Below are positions 17,780 to 26,143 of a DNA stretch of 64,000 bases, piece by piece (positions within the stretch are counted from its first letter, which is position 1; each line of letters begins with the position of its first letter). Below the pieces are notes generated by a model that did not search any database, was not told the DNA's origin, and saw only the letters and a list, made by a program, of their open reading frames with translations. The stretch is from assembly GCF_916619195.1 (NCBI RefSeq), contig NZ_CAKAKL010000005.1, forward strand, positions 327,347 through 391,346. Direction: 5' to 3'. Source of the stretch: Inquilinus sp. Marseille-Q2685 (GTDB lineage: Bacteria > Pseudomonadota > Alphaproteobacteria > DSM-16000 > Inquilinaceae). The position numbers and the translations under genes were made by a program.

Positions 17780-17989
17780 TCACGCGGATCTCTTCCGGCG
17801 CCGCTCCTCGCTGTGGTTCACGACGTCCCCGACATCCCCGAAGGCGATGGCGTTGCCCTGCTCCGGGATGACCTGCTGCCGGTCGAGATCCAGCCGGGCG
17901 ACGATGACGTCGTCCTTGTCGCCGTTCGAATTCGTTATCTCCAGGTGATCGCCGGGCTTGCAGCGCTGCAGAATCACGAGCGGATCCAT
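17780..17989 (-). CDS. Small protein of unknown function (69 aa)
   Basis: A short reading frame that looks like a real small gene rather than a shadow. ATG 17989 has GGAG six bases upstream, and the product (MDPLVILQRCKPGDHLEITN to the basic end SEERRRKRSA) has balanced, protein-like composition. The PGDHLEIT and DVIVARLDLDRQQVI segments suggest a small beta-barrel. I recognise no family. An alternative ATG at 18001 would add four residues. It follows the YHS gene at a distance of about 100 bases on the same strand, so it may be the tail of that operon. An open frame extends upstream to 18136 but without a ribosome site. Confidence 0.45.
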   Translation of the reverse strand: MDPLVILQRCKPGDHLEITNSNGDKDDVIVARLDLDRQQVIPEQGNAIAFGDVGDVVNHSEERRRKRSA

Positions 17990-18095
17990 CGCGAGCTCCA
18001 TGCGGTTTCGGGAGGCCGCCGAGGCGTCGGTCGGCCCGCATATGGAGTCAACACGCCGCGCCCGGCGACGGTTCGGTCCGACACGGCGATCGGCC

Positions 18096-18569
18096 TTATC
18101 TGATGTCGTCTCGATCCAGGCCGGGCCAGTTCGCATTGGCCTTGGCGATATAGCCCTTGGGGTCCTTCGCCCAGGTGTCGCGGACGCCGAGGTCGTAGTT
18201 CAGGTACAGCCGCCCGTCGACGATCGACCAAGCCTCCGGCTCGATCTTCACCAGATAGCCGCGCGACGTGCCATAGGCGCAGAAGCCGCCGAAGGCCGGC
18301 ATGTACTTGTCCGGATCGGCTTCGAACAGCGCCTTGTCCTCGGCGCTGGCGAACCACCAGGTGGCGCCGCCGTGCTGCACCGCGAATTCGGGCTTGCCCT
18401 GGCGCGGCGCGCCTTCGCGGAAATAGGCGACCGGGTCGTAGCCGCGGATCGCGACATGGTCGGGCGATCCCAGCGTGTTGACGGGGCGGGACGCGTCCTG
18501 CGCCGGGGCGGACAGGGGTGTGAAGCAGGCCAGCGCGGCCAGCGCCAGCAGGGTGCGACGAAGCATCAT
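18096..18569 (-). CDS. YHS domain-containing exported protein
   Basis: A protein of 157 residues with an N-terminal signal peptide (MMLRRTLLALAAL, cleavage near SAPAQD) and one YHS-type domain. The block AIRGYDPVAYFREGAPRQGK opens the domain, and PAFGGFCAYGTSRG, with its single cysteine, closes the core. YHS domains are small metal- or redox-associated modules; the biochemical role of this subfamily is unclear to me. AAAGGAG lies immediately upstream of two adjacent ATG codons (18569 and 18566); the second has the better spacing. It starts 23 bases after the OpgC-like gene stops and is probably the last gene of the operon beginning at 23262. Confidence 0.8.
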   Translation of the reverse strand: MMLRRTLLALAALACFTPLSAPAQDASRPVNTLGSPDHVAIRGYDPVAYFREGAPRQGKPEFAVQHGGATWWFASAEDKALFEADPDKYMPAFGGFCAYGTSRGYLVKIEPEAWSIVDGRLYLNYDLGVRDTWAKDPKGYIAKANANWPGLDRDDIR

Positions 18570-18592
18570 GGGCTCCTTTCGAGGGGGTGGGG

Positions 18593-19819
18593 TCACTGGG
18601 GCAGCAGCGCGGCGGCGCGCTGTCGCGCCAACGCCTCCTCCAGTTCACGGATGCGCCGGCTCCCGCGGTCCGGTTTGGGGGCCGCCCCGTCCTTGAACCA
18701 GGCGACGGCATAGGCGGCCGCGACCAGCACGCCGAATCCGGCCAGGTTGGCGGCGGAGACGGCCAGCGGGTCCCGGCCGGTGTGGTCCAGCGCCATGCCC
18801 AGAGCCTGCGCCGTCACCATGCCGCCGACGAACACGGCCAGGGTCTGCTGCCCGACTTTCGAGACGACGGCGACGATGGGGCCCTTCAGCCGCCGGCCCC
18901 CGTCACCGACCAGCCGCACGGCGAGATAGGCCAGCGCCAGGAAGTGCAGGAGGCGCAGCGCGCCGAAATGCGTCTTGTCGGTCAGCGGCGCCAGCGCCCG
19001 GGCCCAGCCGCCGAAGAAGGGCGAGGCCTCGATGATCCGGTAATACGCGAACGGCACCGTCGCCAGGACGAAGAGCGCGGACAGGGCGGTCAGCGTCCAG
19101 CTGAAGCCCGGCGCCGGCAGGGTGCGGCGCATCAGGAAGAAGCCGAGATAGAACAGCAGCTGCCAGCCGAAGGGGTCGAAGAACCAGGGGCGGTCCGACC
19201 AGGGCTCGGCCGGCAGGTCCAGCAGATGCGCCTGGGTCAGTCCCCAGATCGCCGCCATCAGCACGAAGGGCAGGGCCTTGTGCAGCCGCTCGGCCAGGAT
19301 CATCGCCGGCATCAGCGCCAGGATGACCAGGTACATCGGCAGGATGTCGAAATAGTTCGGCACATAGGTCAGGGTCAGGAATCGCGGCAGCAGGCCCATC
19401 GGGTCGGCGAAGAAATGCGGCAGGTTCAGCTCGACGATGTAGCTCTCGCCGCCCGGCCGGGTGCCGGCCGCCGCCACCAGCGCGGCGATGACGACGAAGA
19501 CCGCGACATGGATCCAGTAGATCTGCCAGACCCGGCGCGCGACCCGGCCGGCGCCGCGGGCGAAGCCGTCGCGGTCGAACACCCGGCCGAAGGCGATGGC
19601 CGAGGCCATGCCGGACAGGAACACGAACATCTCGGTCGCGTCGGAGAAGCCGAAGCGTGCCGGGATCCACAGGATCCACGGGTTGTCCGGGATATGCGCG
19701 GTCAGGATGATCAGCATCCCGAGGCCGCGGAAGAAGTCGAGCCGCGGGTCGCGCCGGGTCCGGCCGGCGGGGGCGCTGGACAGCGCCTCCGTCGGCTCAG
19801 AATGCCTGGTGATATGCAT
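18593..19819 (-). CDS. OpgC-like membrane acyltransferase
   Basis: An integral membrane protein of 408 residues with about ten hydrophobic segments. The N-terminal block RDPRLDFFRGLGMLIILTAH and the ATEMFVFLSGMASAIAFGR loop are those of the OpgC/acyltransferase-3-like family. In other bacteria these proteins transfer succinyl or acyl groups onto periplasmic glucans. Family assignment is good; the acceptor here is unknown, and no opgGH glucan synthase is nearby. The start lies inside the end of the ThDP enzyme gene (23-base overlap), a strong sign of coupled expression. A short C-terminal tail with the RRIRELEEALARQRAAAL helix may form a coiled coil. Confidence 0.82.
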   Translation of the reverse strand: MHITRHSEPTEALSSAPAGRTRRDPRLDFFRGLGMLIILTAHIPDNPWILWIPARFGFSDATEMFVFLSGMASAIAFGRVFDRDGFARGAGRVARRVWQIYWIHVAVFVVIAALVAAAGTRPGGESYIVELNLPHFFADPMGLLPRFLTLTYVPNYFDILPMYLVILALMPAMILAERLHKALPFVLMAAIWGLTQAHLLDLPAEPWSDRPWFFDPFGWQLLFYLGFFLMRRTLPAPGFSWTLTALSALFVLATVPFAYYRIIEASPFFGGWARALAPLTDKTHFGALRLLHFLALAYLAVRLVGDGGRRLKGPIVAVVSKVGQQTLAVFVGGMVTAQALGMALDHTGRDPLAVSAANLAGFGVLVAAAYAVAWFKDGAAPKPDRGSRRIRELEEALARQRAAALLPQ

Positions 19820-21407
19820 CGGCGTCGAACCTGCAGGCGATCAGGGTGAAGCGGTTGCGGTCCCGGGCGGCGGCCAGCTCCTCGGCCAGTGCCGCGGCGC
19901 CGGCGACGGTTCGGCCATGGCCGCCGAAGGCGGTCGCGACGGCGGCGAAATCGGTGAGGCCGAGGGCGACGCCGTTCGGCGCCAGTCCGGCGGAGTTCTG
20001 CTTCAGCGCGATCAGGGCCAGGCTCCGGTCCTGGAACAGCACGAGGGTGACCGGCAGGCCGAGGTCGCGCAGGGTGGCGAGCTCGCCGATCCCCATCTCC
20101 AGCCCGCCGTCGCCCATCACGGCGACGACGCGGCGCGACGGGTCGGCGACCTTGGCGCCGATCGCCAGCGGCAGGGCCGCGGCCATGGTGCAGAACCCGG
20201 CCGATTGCAGCAGCGACAGCGGCCGCCGCGCGACCCATTTCTGGGAGAACAGGATGCGGTGGGCGCCGGCGTCGACGGTGACGAGGTCGCCGTCCCCGAC
20301 CGCGCGGTTCAGCACCTCGACGATCGCATGCGGGCCCCAGTCGGCGCGGGCGGCGAAGCGTTCGGCCAGCGCCCTCCGGGCCGCGGCGGGTTCACCGTCG
20401 GTCCAGGCCTCGCCGGGGCGGACCGCCTCGGCCAGGGCGGCGATCGCGGCCGCGGGGGCGGCCAGCAGGCGCGTGCCGGCATGGTGCATGGCATGGTCGG
20501 CCGGCGCGGCGCTGATCTCGACGATGCGATCCGGGTCCGAGACCGGGTCGAGCCAGCCGAGCCGCATCTCGATCGGGTCGTAGCCGACGAACAGCAGCAG
20601 GTCGGCCCGGCCGAACAGCGGCAGCAGCACCGCGTCGGCCAGCGGCGACAGCCCGGCGCCGCCCAGCGCCAGCGGATGATCCTCCGGCACCAGCCCCTTG
20701 GCCTTGTAGGTGGTGACCACCGGCGCGCCGAGCCGCTCGACCAGGCGCAGCAGCGCCGGGCCGGCGCCGCCCTGCGCCGCCTCCAGCCCGGCCAGGATCA
20801 GCGGCCGCCGCGCCCGCGACAGCCGGTCGCCCAGTGCCGCGATCGCCGGGTCCCGCGGCGCAACCGACGGGCGCAGCACGGCCGGCGGCGCGACCGGCCG
20901 CGGCGCCGGGTCGGCCATCGCCGCCACCGCCGGCGACAGGTCCAGATGCACCGGCCCCATCGGCTCGGCCAGCGCGATGGCCAAGGCCCGGGCCACGGTC
21001 GGGCCCGCGCTCTCCGGCTCGACTTCGAAGCTGGCCTTGACCAGCGGCCGCAGCAACGCGGCATGGTCGATCACCTGGTGGGTGTAGCGGGCCCGGGTCG
21101 GCCGGTCGACGATGCCGGAGATCACCACCAGCGGCACATGCTCCTGCGCCGCATCGGCGATGCCGTTGACCGCATTCGCCAGCCCTGGCCCGACGGTCGC
21201 CACGAGCAGGCCCGGCGTGCGGGTGGTCACCGAGGCGCCGGCGGCCATGATCGCCGCCGCCGTCTCGTGCCGCGCCAGGTGGAAGCGGATTCCCGCCGCT
21301 TCCAGCCCGTCGATCAAGGTCACGACCTCGCCGCCCGGCATGCCGAAGGCATGGCGGATTCCATGGGCGTGCAGGGTGGCGGCGATCGTGTCGGCGATGC
21401 GGGTCAT
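19797..21407 (-). CDS. Thiamine diphosphate-dependent enzyme, acetolactate synthase-like
   Basis: A three-domain ThDP enzyme of 536 residues. The Pyr domain carries the activating glutamate in FHLARHETAAAIMAAG (near residue 48), and VGPGLANAVNGIADA follows. The PP domain has GDGGLEMGIGELATLRDLG, the start of the cofactor motif. The usual closing Asn-Asn is replaced by Gln-Asp (LVLFQDRSL), so the second metal position is Asp. The middle domain (around RRPLILAGLEAAQGG) lacks obvious FAD-binding features. Sequence alone does not separate a 2-keto acid decarboxylase from a carboligase or guanidino-keto acid decarboxylase. It overlaps its neighbours on both sides (4 and 23 bases), inside a five-gene operon of unknown pathway. 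Confidence 0.85.
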   Translation of the reverse strand: MTRIADTIAATLHAHGIRHAFGMPGGEVVTLIDGLEAAGIRFHLARHETAAAIMAAGASVTTRTPGLLVATVGPGLANAVNGIADAAQEHVPLVVISGIVDRPTRARYTHQVIDHAALLRPLVKASFEVEPESAGPTVARALAIALAEPMGPVHLDLSPAVAAMADPAPRPVAPPAVLRPSVAPRDPAIAALGDRLSRARRPLILAGLEAAQGGAGPALLRLVERLGAPVVTTYKAKGLVPEDHPLALGGAGLSPLADAVLLPLFGRADLLLFVGYDPIEMRLGWLDPVSDPDRIVEISAAPADHAMHHAGTRLLAAPAAAIAALAEAVRPGEAWTDGEPAAARRALAERFAARADWGPHAIVEVLNRAVGDGDLVTVDAGAHRILFSQKWVARRPLSLLQSAGFCTMAAALPLAIGAKVADPSRRVVAVMGDGGLEMGIGELATLRDLGLPVTLVLFQDRSLALIALKQNSAGLAPNGVALGLTDFAAVATAFGGHGRTVAGAAALAEELAAARDRNRFTLIACRFDADAYHQAF

Positions 21408-21910
21408 CGGGGGGCGCTTTCGGCGGGCTGGGATTCACGGAAGCGTACGACGTACGCCACGACCAGGCCGAACAGGATGTGGCCCACCAGCGACGCCCAG
21501 GTCAGCGGGATGAAGCCGAGGAAGGCGGGCAGGCCGGCGAAGATGTGGGCCATGACGTAGAGGGCGAAGACCCACAGCCCGGTGCCGAAGCCGATGCCGG
21601 TCAGCACCAGCGGCAGCTGCGGCAGGATCCGGCGCTGCAGCGGCCGGGCGATGAACAGGTAGCCGATCGGGTAGAACACGATGCCGACGATGGCGTGGAT
21701 CAGCTCCGCCGCCGCCCAGCTCTGGAAGCCGAAGACGGACTGCACCAGGGCCGCCGGCTCCAGCGGGCCGCCGACCAGGAAGGGGGTGATGCCGCGGGCC
21801 CAGACCTCCCAGGTCAGGTCGGCGGCGACGCCGGCCAGCAGGATGGTCGGGACGAGGCGGCCGGTCAGGGAGGGGAACAGCGGTGCCGGGGTGGTCTCGG
21901 TCATGGTCAT
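21404..21910 (-). CDS. Small polytopic membrane protein
   Basis: A 168-residue membrane protein with about four hydrophobic segments (LVPTILLAGVAADLTWEVWA, AAELIHAIVGIVFYPIGYL, LTGIGFGTGLWVFALYVMAH, LVGHILFGLVVAYVV). I do not recognise a named family. Charged ends and buried His and Glu residues (WEVWARG, AELIHA, GHILFG) are conserved-looking features of small quinol- or haem-associated membrane proteins, but that is only an impression. ATG 21910 has GGAG eight bases upstream. The stop overlaps the ThDP gene start by 4 bases, and the TPR gene ends 20 bases upstream. Confidence 0.75.
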   Translation of the reverse strand: MTMTETTPAPLFPSLTGRLVPTILLAGVAADLTWEVWARGITPFLVGGPLEPAALVQSVFGFQSWAAAELIHAIVGIVFYPIGYLFIARPLQRRILPQLPLVLTGIGFGTGLWVFALYVMAHIFAGLPAFLGFIPLTWASLVGHILFGLVVAYVVRFRESQPAESAPR

Positions 21911-21930
21911 GATGGGATCTCCAGTCGAGC

Positions 21931-23262
21931 TCAACGGTGGGCCCGGAGGCGGGCCGACAGGGCACGGCCGTCGACCGCCGCGATCAGGCGGTCCTCGGCC
22001 TTCAGGCGGCGGCGGGCGTCGCCGATGGCGCGCAGGGCCGGGGCGTCGTCGCGCCGGGACGCGGTCTCGGCCAAGGCCAGGACGAACAGGTCGCGCTGGG
22101 CGTTGCTGCCGCCGAGCCGCGGCAGGGCGGCGGCGAGGCGGTCGAGCGCGCCGCGCTCGCCGCCCAGGCCGGCGATCACGCGGGCCAGGGGCAGGCCGAG
22201 ATCGGCCGCGACCCTGGCCTGGTCGCCGGTGCCCTGGGCGCGGACCTGCAGCGCCATCACCAGCTCCGCCGCCGCCGGCCGGTCGCCGAGCGCGACCAGG
22301 GCGATCAGGGTGTGCAGCGACGCGAAGACCAGGGTGGTGTCGGCCCGGCGCCTGCGGGCGATCTCCGCCAGGCCGGTCCAGCGGTGGCCGACATCGACGC
22401 CCAGCCGCTCCAGCCGCCACAGCAGCGACACGGCGTTGGCCATGTCGCGGAAATCGTCGGTCGGCTGCGGCCTCACCTCCTCATCATAGAGGTGCAGCAC
22501 GCGCTCGTGATCGCCGCGCTCGAGGTGCAGCAGCGCCAGATGCCAGGCCATGTGGAAGCTGAAGTTGTTGCAGCGGGACCAGCTGCCGCGGCTCGCCTCC
22601 AGCCAGGCGATGCCGGCGGCGGTCTCGCCCCTCATCTCATGGACATGCGAGACCGCATGCAGCCCCCAGGCGTCGTCCGGCTCCATCGCGACGGCCTGCC
22701 GGCCATAGGCTTCGGCGGCGGCATAGGCGCCGTGCTCCTCGACGGCGAAAGCGTGGCAGCCCAAGAGGAAGCCGGCCATCGGGCGGCCGGGACACCAGAC
22801 GGCCATCATTCGCTGCGACGCGGCCAGCATGCCGGCGGCATCGCCGAGCATGAAGCGCAGCGCATGGGCGATCTTGAACGGCAGGAAGGTGGCCGGACGG
22901 TCGGCGAAGCGGAGGTCGAGGCAGTCTGCCGCGTCTGCGAAGCGATCCTCCGCGGCGTGGCCGAGAGCCTCGACCAGGGCCTGCTCGTCGCCTGTGCCTC
23001 CCTCTTTCGCCGCCAGGGCGCGCCGGGCCTCCGCCAGCGCCTCGCGCGCCGGGGCGGCCAGCTCCCGGCGGGCCAGGATCAGGTTGGCGAAACCCTTGAG
23101 CGCCAAGGCCGGCACATGGTCCGGATCGGCTTCGAGCGCCCGGCCGATCGCCGCGCCGGTCGAAGGCCTGTGGGCCGCGAGGTCGCGCACCGCCTCCTCG
23201 AAGGCCTGCGTGGCGCCGGGGCTGGCGGAGCTGGTGGAGAGATCGTGGGCGTCCAACGGCAT
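21931..23262 (-). CDS. TTC38-like tetratricopeptide repeat protein
   Basis: A cytoplasmic all-helical protein of 443 residues. The pattern resembles the TTC38 family of TPR proteins: FLPFKIAHALRFMLGDAAGM, EPDDAWGLHAVSHVHEMRG and NNFSFHMAWHLALLHLERGD are its characteristic blocks. Histidines and tryptophans in those blocks are conserved in bacterial and eukaryotic members. The biochemical role of the family is not established. ATG 23262 is chosen because AAAGGA precedes it closely; the frame continues upstream to 23343 without a ribosome site. It is the first gene of the five-gene operon that runs down to 18096. Confidence 0.8.
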   Translation of the reverse strand: MPLDAHDLSTSSASPGATQAFEEAVRDLAAHRPSTGAAIGRALEADPDHVPALALKGFANLILARRELAAPAREALAEARRALAAKEGGTGDEQALVEALGHAAEDRFADAADCLDLRFADRPATFLPFKIAHALRFMLGDAAGMLAASQRMMAVWCPGRPMAGFLLGCHAFAVEEHGAYAAAEAYGRQAVAMEPDDAWGLHAVSHVHEMRGETAAGIAWLEASRGSWSRCNNFSFHMAWHLALLHLERGDHERVLHLYDEEVRPQPTDDFRDMANAVSLLWRLERLGVDVGHRWTGLAEIARRRRADTTLVFASLHTLIALVALGDRPAAAELVMALQVRAQGTGDQARVAADLGLPLARVIAGLGGERGALDRLAAALPRLGGSNAQRDLFVLALAETASRRDDAPALRAIGDARRRLKAEDRLIAAVDGRALSARLRAHR

Positions 23263-23646
23263 GTCGGTCCTTTCTCGCCCGTCCGGGCAAGGCTCGGCCG
23301 TGGCGTCGATCGGGCGACGCGGCGGCAATCCGGTTCTGTGCAAGGGGCGGGTGCGCCGGGGGCTCAGCCGTCGCGGGTTGCGACCCTCGACCGCAATGCC
23401 GGCGGGGCGGCCGGGCCGGCAGGAGGCGTCATCGCCGGATCAGCGGTCCTCGGGGCGAAGTGAAGCTGGAGACGATCCATCGGATGTTCCTGCAGAAGAG
23501 GTTCGCCGCAACGGGCTCGTGACGACTTCTTCGGCGGTCGGGCGGCTGGTATTACACGGCCCGGGAAAATTTTTCTGACACTGTCCGCAGAACCGCCGGG
23601 CCCTCTGTAACGAATCCGGGATCGGAGCCGTATGAGGTGATGACGC
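23263..23646. other. Divergent intergenic region
   Basis: This 384-base region lies between the minus-strand TPR operon and the plus-strand sigma factor gene and should contain both promoters. The most AT-rich part is around 23565-23580 (GAAAATTTTTCTGACA). I see no convincing small gene or RNA in it. Confidence 0.5.
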
Positions 23647-24204
23647 GTGAGTGATCCGTTGCGGGAGGACCAGTGGGCGACATGGATGCGGGCCGCGATT
23701 GCCGGGGACGCCGGCGCCTATCGCCTGTTCCTGCAGGCGGTGACCCCGCATCTGCGCGCCATGGCCCGGCGGCGCGGCGCCCTGTTCGGTGGCTCGGCCA
23801 GCGACGCCGAGGACGTGGTGCAGGAGGTGCTGCTGGCGATCCATCTGAAGCGCGGCAGCTGGGACCCGTCGCGGCCGATCGGGCCCTGGATCTCGGTGAT
23901 CGTGCGCAACAAGATGATCGACGCGCTGCGTCGGCGCGGCCGGCATGCCGACGTGCCGATCGAGGACGTGATCGACACGCTGGCGGCGGAGGCGCCGCCG
24001 GACGGGCTGGAGCAGCGCGACGTCGACCGCCTGCTGTCGCGGCTGCAGGACCGGCAGCGCGACATCGTGCGGTCGATCTCGGTCGAGGGCGGCAGCGTGC
24101 GCGAGACCGCGGGCCGTCTCGGCATGACGGAAGGCGCCGTGCGCGTGGCGCTGCACCGCGCCTTGAAGGCGCTGGCCGCCTTGTATCGGAGTGAACCGGA
24201 GTGA
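23647..24204 (+). CDS. ECF RNA polymerase sigma factor (SigF-type)
   Basis: A group IV sigma factor of 185 residues with region 2 (DAEDVVQEVLLAIHLKRGSW, then PIGPWISVIVRNKMIDALRR) and region 4 (LQDRQRDIVRSI through MTEGAVRVALHRALKALAAL). It has no C-terminal extension. It starts with GTG at 23647, preceded by GAGGTGA. The stop overlaps the GTG of the next gene, an NrsF-like membrane anti-sigma factor, by 4 bases. This arrangement matches the SigF-NrsF pair described in Caulobacter, where the system responds to metal and oxidative stress. Autoregulation is likely but I could not identify a convincing promoter. Target genes are not visible in this window. Confidence 0.9.
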   Translation: MSDPLREDQWATWMRAAIAGDAGAYRLFLQAVTPHLRAMARRRGALFGGSASDAEDVVQEVLLAIHLKRGSWDPSRPIGPWISVIVRNKMIDALRRRGRHADVPIEDVIDTLAAEAPPDGLEQRDVDRLLSRLQDRQRDIVRSISVEGGSVRETAGRLGMTEGAVRVALHRALKALAALYRSEPE

Positions 24205-24836
24205 AGACCGACGACCTCATCACCGCTTTGGCGCAGGACGCGCCCGTCCGCTGGCCGTTCGGCCGTGCGGTGGCGGCCGCCATGGCCGGCGGCGCGGTCG
24301 TGGCCGGGGTCATCTTCTTCGCCGGCGTGGGCATCCGGCCGGACGTGATGCAGGCGGTCGAGACCGTCCGTTACCTGTTCAAGTTCGTCGTCACCCTGGC
24401 GCTCGCCGTCACTGCGACCGGGCTGATCCTGCATCTGGCACGGCCGGGCGTGCCGCTGGGCGCCTGGCGCTGGGCGCTGCTGGCCGCGCCTGTTCTTCTC
24501 GTCGTCTCGGTCGCGCTGGAGATGATGGCGATGCCGATGTCGAGCTGGGGGGGCCGGTGGATCGGCACCAATGCGCCCTGGTGCCTGACGCTGATCCCGC
24601 TGATGGCGCTGGGACCGCTGGCCCTGCTGCTGCTCGCCCTGCGCCAGGGCGCGCCGCGGCGTCCGGGGCTGGCCGGCGCAGTCGCCGGCCTCGTCGCCAG
24701 CGGCATCGCCGCGACCTTCTATGCCGCGCACTGCCCGGACGACAGCCCGTTCTTCGTCGCCACCTGGTACACGCTGGCGACCGGGATCGTGGTGCTGATC
24801 GGCGCCCTGGCGGGCCGACGCTGGCTGCGCTGGTAG
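24201..24836 (+). CDS. nrsF: NrsF-like membrane anti-sigma factor (DUF1109)
   Basis: An integral inner-membrane protein of 211 residues with six hydrophobic segments. The N-terminus MKTDDLITALAQDAPVRWPF is the cytoplasmic part expected to hold the sigma factor. Two periplasmic-side cysteines are kept in the family's blocks: C128 in NAPWCLTLIPL and C178 in AAHCPDDSPFF. In Caulobacter NrsF the corresponding pair is needed for sensing stress. It starts with GTG 24201, overlapping the sigma gene stop, and ends 15 bases from the convergent Vps62-like gene. The pair encodes a self-contained sensor-regulator. Confidence 0.88.
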   Translation: MKTDDLITALAQDAPVRWPFGRAVAAAMAGGAVVAGVIFFAGVGIRPDVMQAVETVRYLFKFVVTLALAVTATGLILHLARPGVPLGAWRWALLAAPVLLVVSVALEMMAMPMSSWGGRWIGTNAPWCLTLIPLMALGPLALLLLALRQGAPRRPGLAGAVAGLVASGIAATFYAAHCPDDSPFFVATWYTLATGIVVLIGALAGRRWLRW

Positions 24837-24851
24837 CTGGCGCGTTTCGGC

Positions 24852-26048
24852 TCAGCCGACAGCTCCCTTCTCCGGCGAAGGGCCATGCGGGCCGCTGGTC
24901 GCGTCCAGCTCTCCGATCTCGCCCCAGCGCAGGCCCTTGCCATCGGACGGGTACCAGTCCTGCGCCCGGACGTCTCGCAAGGTCCGGCCGGTGTCGAACC
25001 GCAGGGCGCCGTCCGCCGCATCGATCGTGCCGTCGCCGTTCCGGTCCGTCGCCGTGTGGTCGTGGAAGAACGGCACCGCGGTCGGATGCCCGCCAGGGCT
25101 GGCATAGTTCGCATGCGACCCGCCGGCGACATAGACCAGCGGCCGGCCGGTCCGGGCATCCTTCGGCAGATCGTGGAAGGCGGTGACGGAGCTGTGGCCA
25201 TGGGCGCTGTAGCGTGCCGCCATCGGCTCGAGCGTCACCGGGTTCAGCTCGATCGTGATGCGCTCCCAGTCGCCTTCGTGGTTCTGCACCGACGGCCCGT
25301 CATTGTAGGCGTAGAAGACGTGATAGGTCAGCCGGGGCAGCCCGTCCGTATCGTCGTACTGGTAGAACACCGGCGCGTCCGCGCTGCCGAGCCGGCCGCG
25401 GGCGTCGTTGTCGAGGTCCAGGAAATCATCGCTTCCGGCCCCGGCGACATCGGAGGCGGTGAAGTCGTCGTCCCTGTCGCCGTTGGTGTTGTTGCCGTGC
25501 TCCCGGTCCGGCCAGAACGCCCGGTCCTGGCGCCAGCGGGAGTTCGCGATAAAGGCCTGCGGATCGGCCGGAAGGTTGTACTCGCCCTGGGGCAGGACCA
25601 GAACGGGCGCGTGTTGCCCGGCGAGGCGTTGAGGATCGACCGCGGGTCCGGTGCTGACCCGTGCCGGTGCCGCCAGCGTTTGCCGCAGGATCTCGATGCG
25701 CTGTCCGGCCGCCTCCGGCTGCATGTCCTGGAAGATCGAGATCCGCCACAGCCGTTCATAGGCCTGGAGCGCCACCGGATCTCCGGCCAGCTTGGCCCGG
25801 ATCCTGCTATCCAGCGCCTGCTCTTCGGCGCTGGCGCCGGGCTGGGCCGGGGCCGGTCCGGGACTGGGCGAGGGGGCCGGGAGGGGCCGCTCCCGGGGCA
25901 GAGGGTCCGCCGGCGGCGTCGGCCCGGGTGTCGGGGCGGCATGGGCCAGCGCGGCCCGGAAGGCGGTCGCCACGCTGTCGTCGCTGCTGCCGGGGCGCCG
26001 CGGATCGGCTGCGAACGGTGCCCGGATACGGTCGATGATCTGTACCAT
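24852..26048 (-). CDS. Vps62-like domain protein with EF-hand-like loops
   Basis: A 398-residue protein. The first ~75 residues are a proline-rich low-complexity stretch with no signal peptide. The C-terminal half carries the Vps62/DUF946 pattern: TYHVFYAYNDGPSVQNHEGD followed by WERITIELN, YSAHGHSSV, and VYVAGGSHANYASPG. Two loops resemble calcium-binding EF-hand or dockerin loops (DFLDLDNDARG and DRNGDGTIDAADG). The domain is known from a yeast vacuolar sorting-associated protein and from scattered bacteria and plants, with no defined reaction; histidines and acidic residues suggest metal binding. GGAGGG sits five bases before ATG 26048. It is a single-gene unit convergent with nrsF. Confidence 0.75.
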   Translation of the reverse strand: MVQIIDRIRAPFAADPRRPGSSDDSVATAFRAALAHAAPTPGPTPPADPLPRERPLPAPSPSPGPAPAQPGASAEEQALDSRIRAKLAGDPVALQAYERLWRISIFQDMQPEAAGQRIEILRQTLAAPARVSTGPAVDPQRLAGQHAPVLVLPQGEYNLPADPQAFIANSRWRQDRAFWPDREHGNNTNGDRDDDFTASDVAGAGSDDFLDLDNDARGRLGSADAPVFYQYDDTDGLPRLTYHVFYAYNDGPSVQNHEGDWERITIELNPVTLEPMAARYSAHGHSSVTAFHDLPKDARTGRPLVYVAGGSHANYASPGGHPTAVPFFHDHTATDRNGDGTIDAADGALRFDTGRTLRDVRAQDWYPSDGKGLRWGEIGELDATSGPHGPSPEKGAVG

Positions 26049-26143
26049 CGGACCCTCCTGCGCGAGATGCCTGGCCGACGATCCGCCGACACCGGAAGGC
26101 TAATGGCAGGGGCCGCCGGGCGCAACCGGCCGGCGGTCTCGCC

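Noticed and set aside
23606..23634. TGTAAC-N17-CGTATG as a promoter for the ECF sigma gene
   Set aside because: The spacing looks good, but the implied start point would lie only about 6 bases before the GTG start and would remove the ribosome-binding site.
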